Assembly (NCBI GenBank): GCA_963693305.1
Contig: OY855911.1
Span: forward strand, 33,735,939-33,799,938
Direction: 5' to 3'
Source: Meandrina meandrites
Lineage: Eukaryota; Cnidaria; Anthozoa; Scleractinia; Meandrinidae
Length of the DNA: 64,000 bases
The notes under the pieces were generated by a model. That model did no database searches and had not been told where the DNA came from. It saw only the letters and a program-made list of their open reading frames with translations. A program made the position numbers and the translations under genes. Shown in pieces: positions 57,734-64,000 of the stretch (position 1 is its first letter; every line of letters begins with the position of its first letter).

Positions 57734-60700
57734 ATGGTTCCTCAGAAAGTGATCCTGTTTCAAGTAATGATGTATTCAACAGTTATGAATGCTTTAGAGG
57801 AAACCTCGGTGACTTCACGATCGGCATTTTTTGTATCACGGAAAAACACACGCCTTAAAGGCCACGTAATGCAATGGTTATATTCCCACAGTTTAATATC
57901 GTGCAGCCAGTTATGTACAAGTAAGACATGGTGTACGTCAGCAAATTTCAAGAAGGCCTCCAAAAAGGAAGGCAAAGGAACTTGTGAATTGAACAAGCAC
58001 GAAAGTTCTGTGATGGAGGACGAAGGTAATTTTCAAAGTCTGCAAGGAGTTACTTTTTCGTTACATCTCAAGGTATGTTTTTGGCGATTAATTCTCGGTA
58101 AATTTAATGCTCATCTTGAAGAAAATCTTTATTGCAATACACTTCATACATTCGAAATTGTTAACATGTAACTGAAACTGTATTTTTTATGCTTGACCGT
58201 AAAAAACTAACATACCAGCCTTCTGATAAATAATTAAAAGAACTTATGCTTTTCATTTAGTTACGCACGCAAGCTTGAAAAGTTTTGTTGTCGTTGTAAG
58301 AGTTTTCAACTACTAACCAAAACCTTCGGTGATTTCAGCCTTTTCTTTCTCATGCCTAAGCTCGTATAGACATTAATTCTACACTTCTGTTCGGAGAATT
58401 TGGTGTCGCATCAAGCAATTAACCATTTGTTATTAATCTTAACACTTGTCTTCATCCAGTATTCAGTAGGAACTTAGATTTCGATCCTTATTAAAACTCG
58501 TATTTACCTTTTTAAAATTGCTTTGAGTTCCAATTTCCGCAGATCTGATTCAGTTGCTTGATCAAAATATCGCGAACAACTTTTGCACGCAGAGTTAATT
58601 ATTCAATAGTTTTTAAGCGTATTGAACACTTTTTAAACGTGCTCACAATTATAATTTTCTCAAATTTCTACGTATCGATAAAATGCCATTGATTCTGTTT
58701 TTAATTTTCTTTTCTGAAGTAGGAGAGCATCTCTTGTTTGAAGTGATAAGGCCCATTTTATAAGCAGGAAGGATAACCCTAATCCTGGGATCACACTAGC
58801 AGAAGCGTTAAAGATAACCTGGTCTTTACAACCAAATTTCATACGTAGAGTTACCCAACAACCTGAGACAACTTTATGTGCTTGGTAACCGCTTGCGCTT
58901 TTGACAAAAAAGGTCTGGAAACCAGTAAAAAGTTTTTCCTGGTAGGCGATATGTCCCTAGCAGAACGTTCACAAGGCAGCTGCTCAGCTAGGGCCACCCT
59001 AGTGCTAGGACCTGCTAGGCGAACCGCAGCTGCGTTGTTAACTCGTTGATTGGTTACCCTTCCTTCATGCAAACAGGGCGTAGCCTTCAGCTTAACTTTT
59101 GTTGCATATATTTGGTAAATTTTATCTTGTTTGATGATTTGTTATCACTCTCTCAGGGATGTCTCGTCACAGGCTGCACCGATGGAAGTTCCTGTTTATT
59201 AGACAAAAAGAAAGAAACCTTTGCATGTCTCAAGCAAGGTTAGATAACGAATTTTTCTTTTGATTGGAAGCAACGCCATTCAGCAGCTTATGAATGGAGA
59301 ATTAATTGATCTAGCGATGAATCTCGCACCCAGATCTGACCCACAAAGGTGGCATGCGCTCCCATAGCTTTAGTCCAGCCCAGACCTCTGGGTTTTGTTA
59401 AACGGTCCGACAACACAAGTTTGCATGACTGTACTCATCCACAAGAAGATTTTTTACTTGCCGCTAATAAAGAGAATTCCACTCTCTGTGATATAGTTAC
59501 ATCTTAACTGTTTTCTGCTTTCTATTAACAAAACAGCCTGCGTTCAGCCTGTGGCATTTGGATTGGAAGACGGTACAATTCCAGAGAACAAGATCACGGC
59601 ATCTTCCACACACGCCCAAGACCAGGCGACTTGGGGAAGACTTCACTGTTTACAAGGAAGTTGGACTCCAAACACAGATACTGATTACCAGTGGTTCCAA
59701 GTGGAATTTACACCGGAAGTCAAACTCGTAACACGCATCGCCACGCAAGGCCACGGAACATACTTATGGTGGGTGAAGACATATTACGTCATGTATAACT
59801 CAGAAGGTGTAGGCATTCAAGACTACCAGGAAAATAACCTACGAGTGGTGAGTTAAGTGCTGAATAACAAGCCGAGTAAGAAAAAATGATGTTATAATTT
59901 TTTGTGAAGAACCTGTAAATTAGCTTGACGTACGTTTTAAATATGGCAATGTACACGACAGCTGTGTAAAGCTTTAATAAATCATACCTTTCCATTCGGT
60001 CATCGATATATCTACCACCTTAGCACCATTTTACTGTCCGGTAGAACCTCCGGCGCAAGATATACTGACATAACTTCCTCCCTGGGTACCCCGGTGATAA
60101 CAGCATCTCGTCGCGCAACTATCCACTCTCCTCCCCCTTAACGTCACTTATTTGCCACGCCGATAATTTTCCGATAATCACACTCATCGTTGGCGCGCCT
60201 CGGCTCAAATCCCTCAGTGCCATGAACAACAAAAGACTTTTGTGATGAGGAATTTGAGACCGGACAATAGACCATTTCTTGATACGCTGAATTAATTTCT
60301 TTAACTCCCTGATGTGTGAAAAAGGCAAACAGACAGACACACGCATACCGTCACATACAGGCACACAGACGGGTAAAAATAAAAAAAATAAAAAAAATAA
60401 AACACTTTATTTAAGTGTCAATGTATTTAGCACTGCTGTGCTAATTGGGGACACTGTAAATATGAGGAAAGAAATATTATAAATCAAACAGAAACTAGTT
60501 AAAATCCCAACTGGCAGGAAGCTAACCAGTCGGCTATTTACAAAGCGTGGAGGAGTTGAATTTGGGACCACCGAAGACAAATCCATCTAGTGGCAGGGAG
60601 GAGGATTTGAACCCGGGACCTCCGGATTACAAGTCCAGCGCCCTAACCACTTGGCCACGCTGCCTCCTTCCGGACGAAAGGACAAGCGCACAGACAAACC

Positions 60701-61062
60701 ACTATAAAATCGCAGCGACTAGTATAAATCACCGCTTTAAATCAAATTTTCAAGCCGCTAAAACTCCGCACTGAATTATCAATGGTGTCAAGATTGGTAG
60801 CCTTCCGGCAGTTACTAAACTTATTATCTTCCCTCGACTATTTTATGATTGAGAACTTGACCGAGTTCGGCAAAGGGCCTATTAACTCTTTTGTTTTGTT
60901 TCTGTTTTAATTTCTTAGACATTCCAAGGCAACACAGACACGAATAGTGTAGTAACTCGCGAGATCACCAATCCCTTTCAAACGGATGCCGTGCGCATAG
61001 TACCGAGGTCATTTGAGGGAAGAATTGCTCTGCGAATCGAGCTCTACGGGTGTGACATCTAG
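57734..61062 (+). CDS. Secreted PAN-discoidin protein with short EGF-like exon, gene G (4 exons)
   Basis: Coding exons 57734-58072, 59157-59238, 59537-59847 and 60919-61062 give 876 nt, 291 residues, with junction phases 0, 1 and 0. Exon 1 encodes a weakly hydrophobic leader and a PAN/apple domain (SAFFVSRKNTRLKGHV, GTCELNKHESSV). Exon 2 encodes a short cysteine-rich piece (CLVTGCTDGSSC) that looks like an EGF domain lacking its last third. Exons 3 and 4 form the F5/8C domain ([22 protein letters not shown], ending IELYGCDI). The exon 1 donor is read as GTATGT at 58073, because the nearer GTAATT would put exon 2 out of frame. Gene F shares this four-exon plan. Function unknown; surface or matrix binding is an inference. 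Confidence 0.78.
60385..60668 (-). repeat. tRNA-derived SINE in intron 3 of gene G
   Basis: On the minus strand a tRNA-like head (GGAGGCAGCGTGGCC) has a well-paired anticodon stem and loop CTTGTAA (TGT). A T loop, GGTTCAAATCC, and then a body with GTCCCCAATTAGC follow. It ends in AAATAAAGTG near 60400. The body and tail mark it as a SINE and not a tRNA gene. Confidence 0.7.
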
Positions 61063-62334
61063 TTGCTAGATGTATGATGTGTGTGGTGTTTTACAAATAT
61101 CTTGCAAAATCGCATAGAATACTGCCTGATACTAGTCTTACCCGAGGAGGCGGTATTATATTAGTATAAGTATATATAATATAATATATTATTAGTATAT
61201 TTCGCACAATTGAGCAGGGTAATTGTTTTATTATCTATTTGTTTGTTGTAATCCTTACCTAACACATTTAAGTGATCATTGGCTGCATTGGCGTTAGAGA
61301 CGTTAAAATGATGCCAGCGAGACGCTCTCTCTCGCGGCTTGCAGGCGCTCGACGGCTACAATTTTGCGGAATTTTCCAACTTAGTAATATATTCACACTT
61401 AAATTGGCGATGTTAAGATCAGTTTTATCGATGTTTTATTGCCGCACTCTTGGTTTAGGGAGACGCGAACGAAGGACGATAAAACTGTTGAATGTAAAGA
61501 CAACTTTGTTTTACACAATTCATATATAATAGGTGAGCCAGAACGTCACCCTTTACCTCACATTCGCACGTGTTTCTTCTATTCTGGGGTATTCAGCCCC
61601 ACTGCAGCTTTATAACATTGTTACCATAATAACTAGGACCTCATAAGGACCTCTTTTATTGGGATCTTGGCTCCTCGAGAGGATTGGAGGATAATGACCC
61701 CTGGCTGGAGCTGATTGTGACCTCTCCTTCAGCTCTCTAACTCTGATAGAATAAGGACCTAATTAGTGGGCGGGTATTTCATGTATGACTCAAGAGAGAG
61801 AGTTGGAGGATTGTGATCACTCGCGATCGGTGTCATGTAGTGTTAGGTCGTAGTCATAACTTGTACGAGCATTTAATTTGGAGCACTTTCTCTCCGGAGA
61901 AGGGAGGGGGTGAGTGGGAGACTAAGAGCGCTTACCTTTAGACAGAACTGGCTGGCCGGCCGGGCCACAAAATAGCCCACAACAGTGTATATTTATTTAT
62001 TTACTGACATCACAGGACAAATGTGTCAAACAACGGAATTCTGTTCTCGAAAATAACGTTACGGACGGCCAGTTCTGACTAATGGAAAGTACTCTAAGTC
62101 TTTCACAGACCCCGCAACATTATTTACTTTAAGACGATCGACGTAGCTAGTGTTCTCTAAGGCAATCAGATCAACGGAACATTAGACATGTTAGAAGAAA
62201 TAGTAGGTTTATTTACTTTTTCAAGCATTTTAGCAACCGCTTTATTCATAGAAACTGTATCATTGAGAGGTTTCGAGAGTTTTCTCCCCTTTTTACATTG
62301 TAAAGCGCCATGAGCTCAGGATATGAGCGCTATA

Positions 62335-62362
62335 GAAGAAGAAGAAGAAGAAGAAGAAGAAG

Positions 62363-62392
<30 letters not shown>
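62335..62392. repeat. GAA trinucleotide microsatellite
   Basis: About 19 uninterrupted GAA units. It reads as poly-Glu or poly-Ser in chance frames. Confidence 0.95.
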
Positions 62393-62394
<2 letters not shown>

Positions 62395-62574
62395 TCGTTT
62401 ATTAAAAGTATAACACTTTGCAGTCCTTGGACTGAATTACGTGTACTGTCACAATTCATAAAAATATTTAAACTATATATTACAAGATTAAAAAATATTA
62501 AATCTATTAACATTATAATATATTAAAAACTATTAAAAGCGATCTATGCGATGTAATTTAAACTATTGTCTTAT

Positions 62575-62616
62575 TGTTATTATTATTTTTATTATTATTA
62601 TTATTATTATTATTTG
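62575..62616. repeat. ATT trinucleotide microsatellite
   Basis: Repeated TTA/ATT units with one TTTT interruption. Confidence 0.9.
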
Positions 62617-63363
62617 ATTAGAGACAGGGGAATATTTATTTACTGTGAATCGGAGGGGGAAGGTAAGACATAAAGTAGTTTGGTGGCATTTAAGAACAGG
62701 CAAAGTAAACCACGCACAGTTCTCATTTTTCAATAAACATTGTTCCACATCAAAACACTAAACAGAGTCAGTTTTCATTTACGAATACTGTACGGGGCTC
62801 TTAATAGGCAAGATGGGAGTGTGCGATTCTCTTGCTTTGTCGACCAGAAGTCAGAGAACAGAGAATAGTAGTCAACAGACAAGACAAAGTATTTGCTCGA
62901 TTGAAAACTTCGGCCATTGACAGTTACTGCTATTGAGACTCTCCTTTGACCACCGGCTTGGCAACTGATTGTTGTTTAGTTTTCAACTTTTCTTGCTCAC
63001 GTTTGACGTTACGTTAATGGTCGTTTTCTTACTATTTTGTCGGTGTCCCTGGTTTGGATACTGCAGCAATGTAGTGCAGTTTGGATTCACCTTCTCGAGG
63101 CAGAGCTTCAATGCTTGATACACATCATGGAAAACAAGTCGTTGACTAAAAAATGGTAAACAAGCAGCTGTCGTGTCGTGTGTAACAAGGGGCTGACACA
63201 TTATTCCGGAATAATTTGGGGCATAATGCTATAGTAAAAAATAACTTAAAAATATAAAATATAAGGAAATTAAACATGACGGTTTGATGAACGCGTTATA
63301 TTTTTGTGATGGTAAATTTTAAGCTCATCTGTCACGAGCGTGCCAAACGAAGAAATAATCTGA

Positions 63364-63435
63364 GTCCCCAAAAGGATTCGAACCCATGGCCTCCCAGATA
63401 CCGGTTGGGTGCTCTACTCGCTGAGCTACGGAGAC
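63364..63435 (-). repeat. tRNA-like head of a SINE
   Basis: The minus strand folds as a 72-nt cloverleaf. The acceptor arms GTCTCCG/TGGGGAC pair with wobbles, the D arm is GCTC..GAGC, the anticodon loop is CCGGTAT and the T loop TTCGAAT. The same loop and the same A-C mismatch below it occur in the element at 4307, and C at position 33 argues against a working tRNA. The sequence beyond the head (TCTTCGTTTGGCACGCTCGT) resembles that of the SINE at 51285. Confidence 0.6.
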
Positions 63436-64000
63436 TTGTTGTGCTCGTGTTTGCATCACCTTAGTCCCGGGTTTACAAATGGTTGACGTTCCATGTTCCT
63501 CAAGTGAGAAGCCGATTTTAAATTGCGCAAGCGTTTAAAATTTTGATTGAATTAAAAATTTATCTAGAAGCCCAAGTGACAGATTTCTCTTCTGTCTATT
63601 CTTTGGCAAGACGCAAAATTCGAAGGCTCCGAAGGCTCGCCAAAGTGACCTTTAAATGATAATATGTTGGTGAAATCATACATTAACAAAATCGGACGAC
63701 CGCGAAAGTAAGAGTGTGATTTGAGTATCACAAGTCAGTATGATCACAGACCGAATTGAACGACACCATCACGTATTTAATTTGAACTGTTAATAATTTC
63801 ACTGTCAATGCGCTGTCGATTAAATGAGATAAGATGTCTGATCTTCTTTACAGTGTGAAAAGAAACAAAATATTCAATACGCCGAACTTTTGTGCTTATT
63901 CTTCATTGGTGTACGTGCTTTTCTGGCGACATTGTCTTTGAGGTGATCAAGAAGCATAAAAATCTTCACACAAATTTCTGAAAAATTCTTTAATGCATTC

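Larger units (their letters stand above)
61063..64000. other. Right-hand intergenic region
   Basis: Contains a GAA microsatellite (about 62335-62392), an ATT microsatellite (62575-62616) and a tRNA-like SINE head (63364-63435). I see no gene; open frames are short and without family features. Confidence 0.5.

Noticed and set aside
60592..60668. A functional Thr tRNA gene on the minus strand
   Set aside because: The arm pairing is fair, but the sequence continues directly into a SINE body and AAATAAAGTG tail.
62323..62526. Glu-rich and Ser-rich frames
   Set aside because: Translations of the GAA microsatellite.

Overview
The window is nuclear DNA of an animal, most likely an anthozoan cnidarian (coral or sea anemone). 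This rests on spliced genes with GT-AG introns, secreted and membrane proteins built from extracellular modules (Frizzled-type cysteine-rich domains, PAN/apple, EGF, discoidin), AT-rich introns, and a dense load of foldback elements, MITEs, tRNA-derived SINEs and a Ngaro/DIRS-type retroelement. The taxon is inferred; nothing in the window names the species.

Left part (1-24 kb, all genes on the minus strand). A complete eight-exon gene at 18027-6325 encodes a predicted 872-residue type I membrane protein: signal peptide, six tandem Frizzled-type CRDs alternating between two classes, one membrane span and a 23-residue tail. Every splice junction I derived keeps frame. A second gene of the same plan enters at the left edge (first exon 1700-1193, signal peptide plus a class-1 CRD) and runs out of the window. 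Upstream of the six-CRD gene is a small three-exon gene (24090-21320) for a Ser/Thr-rich single-pass protein of no family I recognise. Introns here hold a hAT-like MITE, a LINE 3' end, a pogo-like MITE and a foldback element split by a TTAA-flanked insertion.

Right part (27-61 kb). Five paralogous genes encode small predicted secreted proteins of the plan signal peptide - PAN/apple - EGF-like - F5/8-type C (discoidin). Genes D (29201-31861) and E (34172-35741) are adjacent tandem copies on the plus strand. Gene F (41352-37247, minus) may be broken at the end of its first exon. Gene H (44442-56204, plus) is stretched by mobile DNA. Gene G (57734-61062, plus) has a shortened EGF-like exon. The family suggests extracellular glycan, matrix or cell-surface binding, but no ligand can be read from sequence.

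The long intron of gene H contains a nested stack. A Ngaro/DIRS-type retroelement (45151-54869) has split direct repeats, gag, reverse transcriptase/RNase H and tyrosine recombinase. Its recombinase is interrupted by a 4.8-kb CACTG-ended DNA transposon with a 3-bp target duplication. That transposon carries a further hAT-like element and SINE pieces. Intergenic stretches contain no other gene I can support, apart from a small fragment that may come from a Crypton/KIAA1958-like protein at 3620-3859.
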